Shown: positions 1 to 7,549, counted from the stretch's first letter. The stretch is 16,541 nt of DNA from Candidatus Shapirobacteria bacterium (GCA_016866735.1 VGLL01000012.1:1-16541), one strand, 5' to 3'. Numbers and translations are program-made. Notes: generated by a model from the sequence alone, not told the origin.

Positions 1-2253
1 GACGATTTAGGCACACCGGGAAAAGACAACTATTTCGGTTACGGCCGGATTAACGCCTGCCGCGCCCTGGGAGGAACAAACTGCGGTACGAATCCGACAA
101 GGACACCTACGCCAACCGCTACTCCTGGACTAACCTCTACTCCCACTCCCACCGTAACACCTGGTGGCCCAACCGCCACGCCTAGCCCAACGGCCACTCC
201 TATCCCTGGTCAGATTAAGTCATTGACCTTTGAGGTAATGCTTCAGGGCATAAATTCGCAAAAGAGAGATAAAAATTACACCATTATCATTAAGGGACAA
301 GGCAAGGAGGTTACCAGATCAATATACTTCTCCAGCAATAAGTTGGGGATCTATGCCGGCAAAATCGATCTCGCCGGGGAGAATCTTACCAACGGCGCTT
401 TTGATATTTCCGCTAAAACGCCTTACTTTTTGCGCAAAAAATTTTCCTCGATTACCCTTTCGGCAGGCGATAATACAATAACGAAAGTGGGGGAACCGGA
501 TCTTTTAAAAGCCGGCGATATTGACAATTCCGGCGTAGTTAATGCTCTCGACGTCAGTCTGATAAAAAACGGTTACTCGCCCTTTAATCAAACAGCCGAT
601 GCAGCTGATTTAAATTTAGATGGGTATATTAACAGCCTTGATTATAGCTTAGTCCTCTCTAACTATGGCCGCCGCGACGATGAAGGCCCGCTCCCAACAC
701 CTACACCAACGCTGACGCCCATCCCAAGTATTACTCCAAGGCCAACAAGCACTCCTAGTCCTACGACTACCCCCAAGCCAACAGCAACCCCAACCCCAAT
801 GCCCACCAGTACGCCTAAACCAACCGCAACGCCTACGCCAGGATTATCCTCGGGCATTATCCTTTTCAATTCATCACAACAAACTCTTAAGGAATATCTG
901 ACTAATCTCTCTAAAAGGAGGGGTTGGTATCTTTTGTCCGTGAATACCAGCGATCCCAGGGAAGTAAAAAAGGAAATCCTGAAATTAACCACTAGTAATA
1001 ATGCCATTCGTTATCTTCTTATCATTGGTTCAGAGAAGACAATCCCACTCCTTGATACTACGGGCCTAATTATGCCGTATATTCCCGGACCGGGAAGTTC
1101 TACATCGAATGCCGTCTTAGATAATTTTTATTATGGAGATATCGATGACGACTTATTAGTCGACTTAGCGGTTGGCAGAATCCCCACGGAAGACCTTAAC
1201 AAAATAAAGGCCTACTTTTCTCAAGCTCCCCCAAGAGGAACGAGTGATATTTTTGCTTCCCATATGATTAATCAAATTTCTTTTAGGGAAAGTGTTTGTC
1301 TGCAAGAAAACCTCGGCATGAAAGTAACGCTAAACGGTACGAAAGAAGATCTCCTTGGGGCCTTAGATACCTCCTCGGTCTTCGGAATAGAAACCCACGG
1401 TGGGCCAGACTGGTGGAATTTAAAGGACGGCACCTTTTCGAGCCAAGATATCCCCAATTTGACTAATCATCCAGTTGTTATTTCCGCCTCCTGTGAAACG
1501 TCAGCGATTTTGGGTAAAAACTTCCTATGGAAAGGGGCATCTGCCTATCTTGGCTATTGGTTTATAAACGCTGGTTTTGAGCCCACTGTCCCAATCTATC
1601 GGAAACTCCGACTTGGTTTTCCTCTTGGAGAAGCTATCAAGGAGTCTATCAATCGTAATTTCGCTGATTTTGTTGTTCGTAACCATGATAACTTCGTGGG
1701 AGCAGACTACCCCTCTTTCCAAACCCTTTCAATAACCTCTGAAAAAGAAAAATTAAGAAATTCCTCTGGGAGAGCTTCTTTTGCCGCCGGAATACTCCTC
1801 TATGGCGATCCCTCTCTTAGTATTGGGAAAACACTTACTGAACCCAATATACTAGCAGAAAAAGCCAGCGAAATCACTCTTATACTTCCAGCCAACAAAT
1901 ACCTTTTGGGCAATAGTGATCCGACCGGAACACCCGTCACTTTCTGTTCCACAAACAAAAGTGACCTTAATCAGGCTTGGCTAAGTTACCTGCCTTCGGA
2001 AAATTCAGAAGGAAACATTTTTGCAGAACTTCCGCCGCTTGTTTTTCCGCTTGATTCGGGCTGGACTTCTATCTCAAGCGGCACATGGAAAATTAATAAC
2101 CAGACTCCATTTACTATACCAAATAAAGTTTCTAATTATTTTGCTAGTTTAATTCGTGGGAGGTCACAAAATTTTCTCGTTCTGCATGACAAATTATTTC
2201 TCAAAGGCGGATTGGGGAAAGAACATAGTATAATCATCAACGCATCGAGATAA
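1..2253 (+). CDS. Secreted S8 subtilase / dockerin / C25 (gingipain-type) peptidase fusion, 5' partial
   Basis: Frame 1 is open from the first base, so the gene begins outside the window; 750 residues are visible. Residues 1-23 (ending GYGRINACRAL) match the closing helix of a subtilisin S8 domain. Its catalytic Ser would lie upstream. A Thr/Pro/Gly-rich linker follows (about 28-70), then a beta-rich domain (about 73-165), then a type I dockerin (171-223) with two Ca-binding loops starting DIDNSG and DLNLDG. A second Thr-Pro linker spans 231-280. Residues 285-620 resemble a peptidase C25 domain: IRYLLIIGS, YYGDIDDD followed by AVGRIP, catalytic His466 in THGG, catalytic Cys498 in SASCETS, and the family's late YGDPSL motif. 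The His-Cys spacing of 32 is close to gingipains. The far C-terminus is probably a beta-sandwich tail. The protein should act outside the cell. The next gene starts 7 bp downstream and shares the beta domain-dockerin module. The domain calls come from motif reading, not a search. Confidence 0.8.
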   Translation, partial: DDLGTPGKDNYFGYGRINACRALGGTNCGTNPTRTPTPTATPGLTSTPTPTVTPGGPTATPSPTATPIPGQIKSLTFEVMLQGINSQKRDKNYTIIIKGQGKEVTRSIYFSSNKLGIYAGKIDLAGENLTNGAFDISAKTPYFLRKKFSSITLSAGDNTITKVGEPDLLKAGDIDNSGVVNALDVSLIKNGYSPFNQTADAADLNLDGYINSLDYSLVLSNYGRRDDEGPLPTPTPTLTPIPSITPRPTSTPSPTTTPKPTATPTPMPTSTPKPTATPTPGLSSGIILFNSSQQTLKEYLTNLSKRRGWYLLSVNTSDPREVKKEILKLTTSNNAIRYLLIIGSEKTIPLLDTTGLIMPYIPGPGSSTSNAVLDNFYYGDIDDDLLVDLAVGRIPTEDLNKIKAYFSQAPPRGTSDIFASHMINQISFRESVCLQENLGMKVTLNGTKEDLLGALDTSSVFGIETHGGPDWWNLKDGTFSSQDIPNLTNHPVVISASCETSAILGKNFLWKGASAYLGYWFINAGFEPTVPIYRKLRLGFPLGEAIKESINRNFADFVVRNHDNFVGADYPSFQTLSITSEKEKLRNSSGRASFAAGILLYGDPSLSIGKTLTEPNILAEKASEITLILPANKYLLGNSDPTGTPVTFCSTNKSDLNQAWLSYLPSENSEGNIFAELPPLVFPLDSGWTSISSGTWKINNQTPFTIPNKVSNYFASLIRGRSQNFLVLHDKLFLKGGLGKEHSIIINASR
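691..840 (+). repeat. Thr-Pro linker-coding low-complexity repeat
   Basis: Degenerate repeats of ACNCCN-type codons encode about 50 residues of alternating Thr and Pro with Ser, Lys and Arg. They join the dockerin to the C25 peptidase domain. A similar, shorter tract lies at about 82-210, after the S8 domain. Such linkers are typical of exported multi-domain proteins and are prone to slippage and length change. Confidence 0.75.
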
Positions 2254-2260
2254 GAAAAGA

Positions 2261-3796
2261 ATGAAAAAAAGTAATTATCTCTCGCTCATTCCTTTAATAA
2301 TCCTTGTTTTAGTTCTTCCTGTTTCCGTCTTTCTTGTTGGCCAGAAATGGCTTATACCGCGCGCCGCCGGTCTGCCTAGCCCAATTATCTTGACACCTGC
2401 CAGTGGCGAATTTCCCGTCGAGGCGACTTTTTCTGCTAAGCTTTCTCTCAACACCGAGGGTGTACCAATTGAGGGCCTCGATCTGGTCATCGTTGCCCAT
2501 AACCTCGATATTTCCGCCCAAAAAGCGCTTTTGCCAAACACGCTTTTCTACCAGAAAGAACCCGAAGTCTTTAGGGGTCTTCTGAAGCTATCAATTCTCG
2601 CCAAACCGGAGGCCCCTTTCTCTAATACCACCCCTTTGGATTTAGCCCTCTTGACCCTTCGGGGTCGAGTCTCTTGCCAAAACGCCAATCTTGCCGTGGA
2701 CAAAAGTCTCTCCGTGGTTGCTTCTAGGGGACAAAGTATCATCGGCTTGCCCGAAACACCTAAATTCGTTATTAAAACACCGGCAGGGATTACTAATCCT
2801 GCCTTTACAAGCTCAGCGACGGCAAGCGCGGTCCTAAACCAAGATTTTTCCTATACGGCGACGGCAACCAATCCCAATAATGGCGTTTTGGCTTTCAAAT
2901 ATTATAACTTACCCGAATTTTTACTTGCCTCTGGTCCAAATCTCACTGGCAAGCCCGACAGGATGGGGACTTCCACCATTGATATCGAGGTTACCGACAG
3001 CAAGGGAGGCTCCGCCTGCCAATCTCTCAATCTGTCCGTCTATGACCCGACGCCGATTGAAATTACTAATATTCAAGCGGTCGCTAACTTTAACCAGGCT
3101 ACCATCACCTGGAAAACCAACCGCGAGGCCACTACCCAAATCGAGTACGGAAAAACGGCTGCCTACGGAAGCTCGACAACGAAAGACGAAAACTTAGTTA
3201 AAAATCACGCGGTCAGCCTGAAAAATCTCGAACAATTAACCACTTATCATTTCCGGGTAAAATCTGCCGCCCCCGGTGCGAGCGAAGCGGTTTCCGGCAA
3301 CCAGACCTTTACTACCACCGCCACGCCGACACAATCCTTGAACATTAAGTTCCAGTTCCAGGGGAAAAAAGCCAACCAAAATAACCACCAGCTAACCATC
3401 TGGGCTAAAGGAACGGGTTTCAAAAAACAACTAACCGGAACTCCCGACGGCACGCTAATTATTCCGATTAAGGGCGAATTGGCCAACCGAGAAACCCCCT
3501 ATGAAATCCTTCTTAGAGGCTACCAAAATTTAGCCATCAAAAGGCAAATTCCCATTCATGACGGCCCCAACCCGCCCCAGGGATATTTGGAATTCAGCGA
3601 CTTACCCTGCGGCGATATTGCCCCGTCCGGTAATACCGATAATATGGTCAACTCTCTGGATTGGGGCTATATGGCCACGGAATGGAATATTGATAAAGAC
3701 AAGGGTTCAATCGCGGACATGAACGACGACCGCCGCGTTAATTCCCTCGACTATTCCCTCCTTATCTCTCGCTTCGGCTTAAAAGGAGACGAATAG
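2261..3796 (+). CDS. Membrane-anchored surface protein: cohesin-like, Ig-like, FN3, beta domain and dockerin
   Basis: A 511-residue protein. A lysine-led hydrophobic segment at residues 8-27 is a signal anchor or uncleaved signal peptide; no lipobox Cys is seen. Residues 40-160 fit a cohesin-like beta-sandwich, with GEFPVEATFSAKLSLNT, GVPIEGLDLVIVAHNLDI and a late LALLTLRG strand; this is moderate evidence only. Residues 165-261 look like a putative Ig (He_PIG) domain, with FSYTATATNP and the closing VTDSKGG. Residues 264-354 are a fibronectin III domain, with ATITWKTNREATTQIEYG and TTYHFRVKS. Residues 358-446 are the same kind of beta domain that precedes the dockerin in the upstream protein. 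Residues 451-507 are a dockerin, whose second loop is clear (DMNDDRRVNSLDYSLLISRFG) and whose first loop is degenerate. The gene starts 7 bp after the peptidase gene, probably in one transcript. It is likely a scaffold or adaptor at the cell surface. Confidence 0.75.
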   Translation: MKKSNYLSLIPLIILVLVLPVSVFLVGQKWLIPRAAGLPSPIILTPASGEFPVEATFSAKLSLNTEGVPIEGLDLVIVAHNLDISAQKALLPNTLFYQKEPEVFRGLLKLSILAKPEAPFSNTTPLDLALLTLRGRVSCQNANLAVDKSLSVVASRGQSIIGLPETPKFVIKTPAGITNPAFTSSATASAVLNQDFSYTATATNPNNGVLAFKYYNLPEFLLASGPNLTGKPDRMGTSTIDIEVTDSKGGSACQSLNLSVYDPTPIEITNIQAVANFNQATITWKTNREATTQIEYGKTAAYGSSTTKDENLVKNHAVSLKNLEQLTTYHFRVKSAAPGASEAVSGNQTFTTTATPTQSLNIKFQFQGKKANQNNHQLTIWAKGTGFKKQLTGTPDGTLIIPIKGELANRETPYEILLRGYQNLAIKRQIPIHDGPNPPQGYLEFSDLPCGDIAPSGNTDNMVNSLDWGYMATEWNIDKDKGSIADMNDDRRVNSLDYSLLISRFGLKGDE

Positions 3797-3818
3797 TTGC
3801 CAAGCCACCTTAACAAAT

Positions 3819-4715
3819 CTAGATTCCGCGGGCCTCCTTAAATCTTTCGGCCGGGGATCGCCCGCCCAAAACTTTATGGGGAAAGAAATTCCAAAGATCC
3901 TGAAAGAATTTAACCTCGGTAAACACCATTTCCTCCGGAATCCCAAGCTTACTTATTAAGTCAATATGGAAATCGGCAAAGTGATCCTTATATTTCTCCT
4001 GGTAGACAAAATCAACTAGCGCTCTAAAAGAAAGTTTCACTGGGTATTTCTTCCTCAAGCTTTTAAATTTCAGGGCAAGTTCCCTTCGCTTTTTTAACAA
4101 CCCGCCTTTTTGCTGAAGATACCCCAAATCATTATCAGGTTTTTCCATTCCTTCTTTTGGGAGCCAAAAAGCTAAGGCATCTTTCGGGCTGAAAGCGGAC
4201 CTTTGTTTAAGGAAAAATTTTTTGCTCCGCTCGGTATAAGTCACCGGCAAGAAAGCGGGATCGCTGCCTACAAAGTAATACTGTCCATTCACCTTGGCCA
4301 GGCGATTGAAAAAACAACCTCTTCTTTCCCCTAAGCCCAAAGAAAGCATAATCTCTGTCACCCTATATCTCTTGCCGGTTGGAAGGCTGTAAACTTCCAC
4401 CCACTTGCCGGGATTCACTTTTTCTACTTCCACAAAGTCATAGACTTGCGTTTCGATGATTTGCTTAAGCTCGTCTAAAATTAACGCCGGCAACTGGTCA
4501 GGATTTCGGGCATAATAGTCCATCGCCCAAGTTATTCCTGACGGCAACCGGTAATCAAAAATAAACCACTCGTTGAAAAGAGGAGAAATTTCTTTTTCGT
4601 TGGGCATGCCTGGATATGGGTTGAGGCCAGCGAAAAACTCTCTTGACGCCTTTTCGAAATTTGCCCCGCTTCTGACCGCATAAGCAAGAATTTTGCCCAG
4701 TTTGAAATTAAGCAC
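3819..4715 (-). CDS. Conserved-looking hypothetical protein with C-terminal PHxxLGGxSPAE motif
   Basis: A 298-residue protein with a GTG start; there is no good ribosome binding site, so the start is uncertain. I do not recognise the family. It is soluble, with no signal peptide or membrane segment, and is rich in aromatic and basic residues (FFLKQR, a run of Lys/Arg near residues 208-225). The C-terminus reads LWNFFPHKVLGGRSPAERF. It ends with the motif style (PHxxLGGxSPxE) found at the tails of several unrelated families, including DDE integrases, but no DDE triad is apparent. It converges on the dockerin gene with a gap of 22 bp. A second, truncated copy of its 3' end lies at 5334-5401, so at least two family members existed locally. 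The coding call is good; the function is unknown. Confidence 0.7.
   Translation of the reverse strand: MLNFKLGKILAYAVRSGANFEKASREFFAGLNPYPGMPNEKEISPLFNEWFIFDYRLPSGITWAMDYYARNPDQLPALILDELKQIIETQVYDFVEVEKVNPGKWVEVYSLPTGKRYRVTEIMLSLGLGERRGCFFNRLAKVNGQYYFVGSDPAFLPVTYTERSKKFFLKQRSAFSPKDALAFWLPKEGMEKPDNDLGYLQQKGGLLKKRRELALKFKSLRKKYPVKLSFRALVDFVYQEKYKDHFADFHIDLISKLGIPEEMVFTEVKFFQDLWNFFPHKVLGGRSPAERFKEARGI
3835..3895. repeat. 61-bp exact direct repeat, copy A
   Basis: Identical base for base to 5341-5401, 1506 bp away in the same orientation. This copy encodes the C-terminal PHKVLGGRSPAERFKEA segment of the hypothetical protein on the - strand. Similarity continues a further 12 or so bases on the low-coordinate side with a few mismatches. 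Confidence 0.95.
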
Positions 4716-4778
4716 AGCGCTAATCGTAGCAGAATCGCCCTCTGTTTTCCACTATTTAATTTCGCCCACTCGCATTAC

Positions 4779-4807
4779 TTGACACTTTTGATATGGCGCA
4801 GTAAGAT
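4779..4807 (+). promoter_or_regulatory. Sigma70-type promoter of hicBA
   Basis: TTGACA at 4779-4784, a 17-bp spacer, and TAAGAT at 4802-4807. The predicted transcript start is near 4814, giving a leader of only about 12 nt before the HicB ATG. Confidence 0.7.
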
Positions 4808-4825
4808 AAGCGTGTTAAATAAAAT

Positions 4826-5083
4826 ATGAAAACCTATACTTTCCGGGCCATTATTGAGCCGGATGATCCGGGCGGTTACCATGGCTTTGTGCCCATTTTG
4901 AAGGGACTTCATACCTGTGGCGAAACAATCGAAGAAACAAAAGAAAATCTTAAGGACGCCATTAAATGCCACGTGGTTGGGCTATTAAAAGCAGGCGAGA
5001 CTATTCCCCGGGAGGAAGAATCATTAGAAATCATTCAAACTTTTTCCGAACAAGAACTCAAAGGAAATCTTGCCTATGCCTAA
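4826..5083 (+). CDS. hicB: HicB-family antitoxin
   Basis: An 85-residue protein with the HicB fold signature. The N-terminal beta strands read YTFRAIIEPDDPGGYHGFVP, the next motif is LKGLHTCGETIEETKENLKDAI, and it ends with a short C-terminal tail. HicB antitoxins bind and mask the HicA RNase and usually repress their own promoter. This one has no obvious helix-turn-helix, so a ribbon-helix-helix or no DNA-binding domain is possible. It overlaps hicA by 8 bp, the normal translational coupling of these pairs. Antitoxin-first order is seen here, the reverse of the classical hicA-hicB order; both are known. The start ATG lies 18 bp after a strong -10 box. Confidence 0.87.
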   Translation: MKTYTFRAIIEPDDPGGYHGFVPILKGLHTCGETIEETKENLKDAIKCHVVGLLKAGETIPREEESLEIIQTFSEQELKGNLAYA

Positions 5084-5306
5084 GTTACCCGTAGTCAGAG
5101 CTTCAGAACTTCTGCGGGCACTCAAAAGACTTGGCTTTTATAAATTTCACCAATCGGGCAGTCATATCCAGCTTCGTCGTGCCGACGGAAGAAAAACGAC
5201 TATTCCTTACCACCCGAGCAAAGAGATCAAAAAAGGAACCTTACGCGCCATCATCAATGACTTAGATCTCTCGGTTGACGAACTTATCAAGGTTCTTAAG
5301 AAATAG
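5076..5306 (+). CDS. hicA: HicA-family mRNA interferase toxin
   Basis: A 76-residue protein starting MPKLPVVRASELLRALKRLGF, typical of the HicA/YcfA double-stranded-RNA-binding fold. The catalytic His is in SGSHIQLRR, and the C-terminus reads KEIKKGTLRAIINDLDLSVDEL. HicA toxins cleave mRNA and are neutralised by HicB. The ATG at 5076 was chosen over an in-frame TTG at 5070 because AAGGAAA at 5061-5067 is spaced 8 bp from it and family members normally begin MPKLP. The catalytic His is present, so the toxin is probably active. It is followed by the remnant of a paralogue of the gene at 3819-4715. Confidence 0.88.
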   Translation: MPKLPVVRASELLRALKRLGFYKFHQSGSHIQLRRADGRKTTIPYHPSKEIKKGTLRAIINDLDLSVDELIKVLKK

Positions 5307-5333
5307 TTGGGCAAACAGACACCTTTGGATTCC

Positions 5334-5401
5334 TTAGGCTTCCTTAAATCTTTCGGCCGGGGATCGCCCGCCCAAAACTTTATGGGGAAAGAAATTCCAA
5401 A
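5334..5401 (-). pseudogene. 3'-end remnant of a paralogue of the hypothetical gene at 3819-4715
   Basis: On the - strand this reads FPHKVLGGRSPAERFKEA followed directly by TAA, whereas the intact copy continues RGI before TAG. The 61 bp at 5341-5401 are identical to 3835-3895. The upstream coding part is absent: at 5402 the match stops and a T8/A8/G9 homopolymer tract begins. Having its own stop codon suggests a real gene end rather than a simple copy of the neighbour, with homogenisation or recent duplication of the shared part. Confidence 0.7.
5341..5401. repeat. 61-bp exact direct repeat, copy B
   Basis: Exact match to 3835-3895 in the same orientation. With copy A it brackets the rest of the hypothetical gene and the whole hicBA unit. 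Confidence 0.95.
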
Positions 5402-5407
5402 TACTTC

Positions 5408-5447
5408 TTTTTTTTATCTCTGCTTCGGGCAAAAAAAAGGGGGGGGG
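5408..5447. other. Homopolymer tract T8 - 15 nt - A8 - G9
   Basis: T8 at 5408-5415, A8 at 5431-5438 and G9 at 5439-5447, followed by ATAGGGAGG. It lies exactly between the gene remnant and the phosphodiesterase gene. The T8 and A8 could pair around a 15-nt loop, but no GC stem makes this a convincing terminator. It marks a junction and is a likely site of sequencing or assembly error. Confidence 0.6.
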
Positions 5448-5470
5448 ATAGGGAGGAACAGCCTAGATGC

Positions 5471-6760
5471 TCAGACCAATTTATCTCCTCTTGCGGCAGC
5501 AAAGGGAATCAGCATTTCGTCGGGAGTTAGGCCACCATGTACTGCCAATAATTTAAATTTTTTACCCTTGAAATATTCAAACCACACCGTTTTATTGCCG
5601 TAAGGCAGGATTAGAATGTCGCCAACCCTACTTTTGAACTCTTTATGCAAGGCCCCTCGCCCAAACAATCCATCCTTGAGCATACATTCGGTCGTTACAA
5701 CTTTTGCTTCCTCTTTTAAGATCCTCTTCAACAAATCAAGCGTCTCATTTATTTTTTGTGGTTTCACCGCGAGAAAAATATCTCGGGGGCTCCCCCAGGG
5801 AAAAATTTTATTGCCGCTGCGCCCTATACGAAGATTATCGACAACCGCACGATACTGATTAAGATAAACGGTCTTTTTGGGGTTGATATCTATTTGTCCG
5901 TGGTCAGATGTCACCAAAAGAGAAATTTCTTCGGCCTTTTTCCCGCACAGCTTCTGTAGTAACTCCTCCCGTAATAAATAGAAAAAATCATTTAATTCGG
6001 CAAGGTACTGCTCCGTGTGTAGGCCATAAGAATGTGCAATTGAGTCGATACCATCCCAATAAACAAAGAAATATGCTGGCGATGGCGTCTCAGCAATCGC
6101 ATTTCGCAAATTTACCAGTAAATCGGAAGTATTGATAAATGTAACAGTCTTACTGCCCCTATTGGTGGCTCTCGCATAAACGCTTTTAGCATAACTTTCT
6201 CTCAAAAAAGTAAGCGAGGGAATTTTAAATTGCGATAAAACTTCATACACTGTTTTTTCATTAAATAAGATTTTGGGGTCAACACCGGCCTCGAGTAGCC
6301 TGTCCGTACCTTCGCCCTCTAGCGGCGAAAAACGCAAGGTTTTAATAATCCTGTCCAGCTCCTTAAAATAAACCCGGTATTCTGGCAGACCATGTTCTTG
6401 AGGTGTCAAACCGGTACTAATAGTGGCTAAGGTCGCCGCGGTGGTTGAGGGAAAAATAGTTGTCAGCGGAGCGACAACACCTTTTTTTGAAAATAGTCTA
6501 AGAAATTCGTATTTGTCGGCATATTGTAACCATTGTTTATAGCCAAATCCGTCGATAAGAAAAAGAACGATTTTCAGGGAATTCGTCTGCTGAACGTTGG
6601 CTTTATTTAAAATGCCGGATAACGGACTTTTTTCTTGCAGCCCAAATAAGTATAGAATGGAATGGGGAATACTTGAAAAACAATAATTGTGATAGAAGGG
6701 ATAAATAAACGGCCCTTGTTGGCATTTCTCAATCTGCCTCTGGATATCTTTTAAAATCAC
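5471..6760 (-). CDS. Alkaline-phosphatase-superfamily phosphodiesterase / nucleotide pyrophosphatase-like
   Basis: A 429-residue protein with the metal-binding pattern of type I phosphodiesterases/NPPs. Asp70 is in VLFLIDGFG, the Thr nucleophile is in FPSTTAAT (Thr106 or 107), Asp239 and His243 are in WDGIDSIAHSYG, Asp286-His287 are in TSDHG, and His408 is in AVHGG. These ligate two zinc ions in the family. No signal peptide is visible, so it is probably cytoplasmic. The substrate cannot be read from the sequence; phosphodiester or phosphate-monoester hydrolysis is likely. The start is GTG at 6760, 11 bp after an extended -10 (TGGTATAAT). It is transcribed divergently from the kinase / ThiC-like / nucleotidyltransferase operon across a 115-bp gap, so shared function is possible but unproven. 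Confidence 0.8.
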   Translation of the reverse strand: MILKDIQRQIEKCQQGPFIYPFYHNYCFSSIPHSILYLFGLQEKSPLSGILNKANVQQTNSLKIVLFLIDGFGYKQWLQYADKYEFLRLFSKKGVVAPLTTIFPSTTAATLATISTGLTPQEHGLPEYRVYFKELDRIIKTLRFSPLEGEGTDRLLEAGVDPKILFNEKTVYEVLSQFKIPSLTFLRESYAKSVYARATNRGSKTVTFINTSDLLVNLRNAIAETPSPAYFFVYWDGIDSIAHSYGLHTEQYLAELNDFFYLLREELLQKLCGKKAEEISLLVTSDHGQIDINPKKTVYLNQYRAVVDNLRIGRSGNKIFPWGSPRDIFLAVKPQKINETLDLLKRILKEEAKVVTTECMLKDGLFGRGALHKEFKSRVGDILILPYGNKTVWFEYFKGKKFKLLAVHGGLTPDEMLIPFAAARGDKLV

Positions 6761-6771
6761 AACGATTTATA

Positions 6772-6780
6772 ATTATACCA
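6772..6780 (-). promoter_or_regulatory. Extended -10 promoter of the phosphodiesterase gene
   Basis: On the - strand TGGTATAAT, a perfect -10 (6772-6777) with the TGn extension. No good -35 is found at 16-18 bp. The GTG start codon lies 11 bp downstream, implying a leader of about 5 nt. Confidence 0.55.
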
Positions 6781-6821
6781 TGTTGTCAAATACTTTGGGA
6801 GACAAGAATAAAAACAAGGAT

Positions 6822-6850
6822 TTGACAAATAATGATCTCTGTGTTAGAAT
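6822..6850 (+). promoter_or_regulatory. Sigma70-type promoter of the kinase-ThiC-like operon
   Basis: TTGACA at 6822-6827, a 17-bp spacer, and TAGAAT at 6845-6850. The predicted start is near 6857, about 19 nt before the kinase ATG. There is no room for a thiamine riboswitch in so short a leader, which argues against classical thiamine regulation. Confidence 0.7.
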
Positions 6851-6875
6851 GCCTCCTACAACATTATAGGCTATC

Positions 6876-7541
6876 ATGATCAGATTCTCGAAACTAAAGA
6901 GCAAGGCTAGAATCACAAAAAAAGGTTTTTATATAGGCTTCTGCGGTATAGATGGATCTGGTAAATCAACCCAAGCGCTTCTTTTATGCCGCTGGCTAAG
7001 AGAGCAAGGAATTGATACTATTGTTTACGAAACGAAAGGAAATTTCTTCTCCGAAGTGGCAGAAACCCTTGCCCGAAAAAACAAATTAAAATCGGCAAGA
7101 CAATATCTAGGAAATTCAAAATATCTAGCATGTTTGAGCTTTGAAATTTTAAGAGATAATATGACCAAAATTAGACCTTTCGCCGAAATTGGTACTACTG
7201 TTGTAACCTCTAGAACAGCCTTTGATTGGCTTGCTGGCGCAAAGGCGCGCGGCCACTCGATTTCCGAAATTATGAAAGCTGAACAAATAATGCTTTCTGC
7301 TGGCGAGCCAGACCTTGTTATTTGGCTGGATGTTTCACCAAAAGTTGCCCAAAAAAGAATTAGCCAAAGAGGCTATGATACGGCGAATATTAAATTCCTA
7401 ACAAGATATCGCCGAGCCTTTGCGGCCGTGCTTAAGAACCATGAACACCACCGCGTTCAAGCAGACGGAAATATTGACGAAGTCCAAGGAGAGGTAAAAA
7501 AAATAGTGACAGAATTTCTCACTAAATTTGAAAACTCGTAA
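6876..7541 (+). CDS. Thymidylate-kinase-like P-loop kinase with altered substrate motifs
   Basis: A 221-residue protein. The Walker A motif GIDGSGKST is at residues 24-32. A central strand VVTSR is at 109-113, PDLVIWLDVSP is at 145-155, and an Arg-rich lid RISQRGYD is at 161-168. The overall plan and length match thymidylate kinases. Two positions differ from canonical dTMP kinases. The DR(Y/H) motif reads SR (Ser112-Arg113), and the TREPGG segment after strand 2 reads YETKGNFF. The nucleotide-binding side is intact, so phosphoryl transfer is likely, but dTMP may not be the acceptor. It is first in a three-gene unit with the ThiC-like protein 8 bp downstream. Alternative: a divergent but genuine dTMP kinase. 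Confidence 0.75.
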   Translation: MIRFSKLKSKARITKKGFYIGFCGIDGSGKSTQALLLCRWLREQGIDTIVYETKGNFFSEVAETLARKNKLKSARQYLGNSKYLACLSFEILRDNMTKIRPFAEIGTTVVTSRTAFDWLAGAKARGHSISEIMKAEQIMLSAGEPDLVIWLDVSPKVAQKRISQRGYDTANIKFLTRYRRAFAAVLKNHEHHRVQADGNIDEVQGEVKKIVTEFLTKFENS

Positions 7542-7549
7542 AAATTTTT

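Noticed and set aside
663..1007. Long Gly/Val-rich open frame on the - strand opposite the Thr-Pro linker
   Set aside because: It is the antisense image of the ACN/CCN codon repeats. It has no start signal and lies inside a clear gene.
3819..3890. PHxxLGGxSPAE tail taken as evidence of a DDE transposase
   Set aside because: The protein has no recognisable DDE triad or integrase core, and no terminal inverted repeats flank it.
5070..5075. TTG start two codons upstream of the chosen hicA ATG
   Set aside because: Spacing from AAGGAAA would be about 2 bp, and HicA proteins normally begin MPKLP, as from the ATG at 5076.
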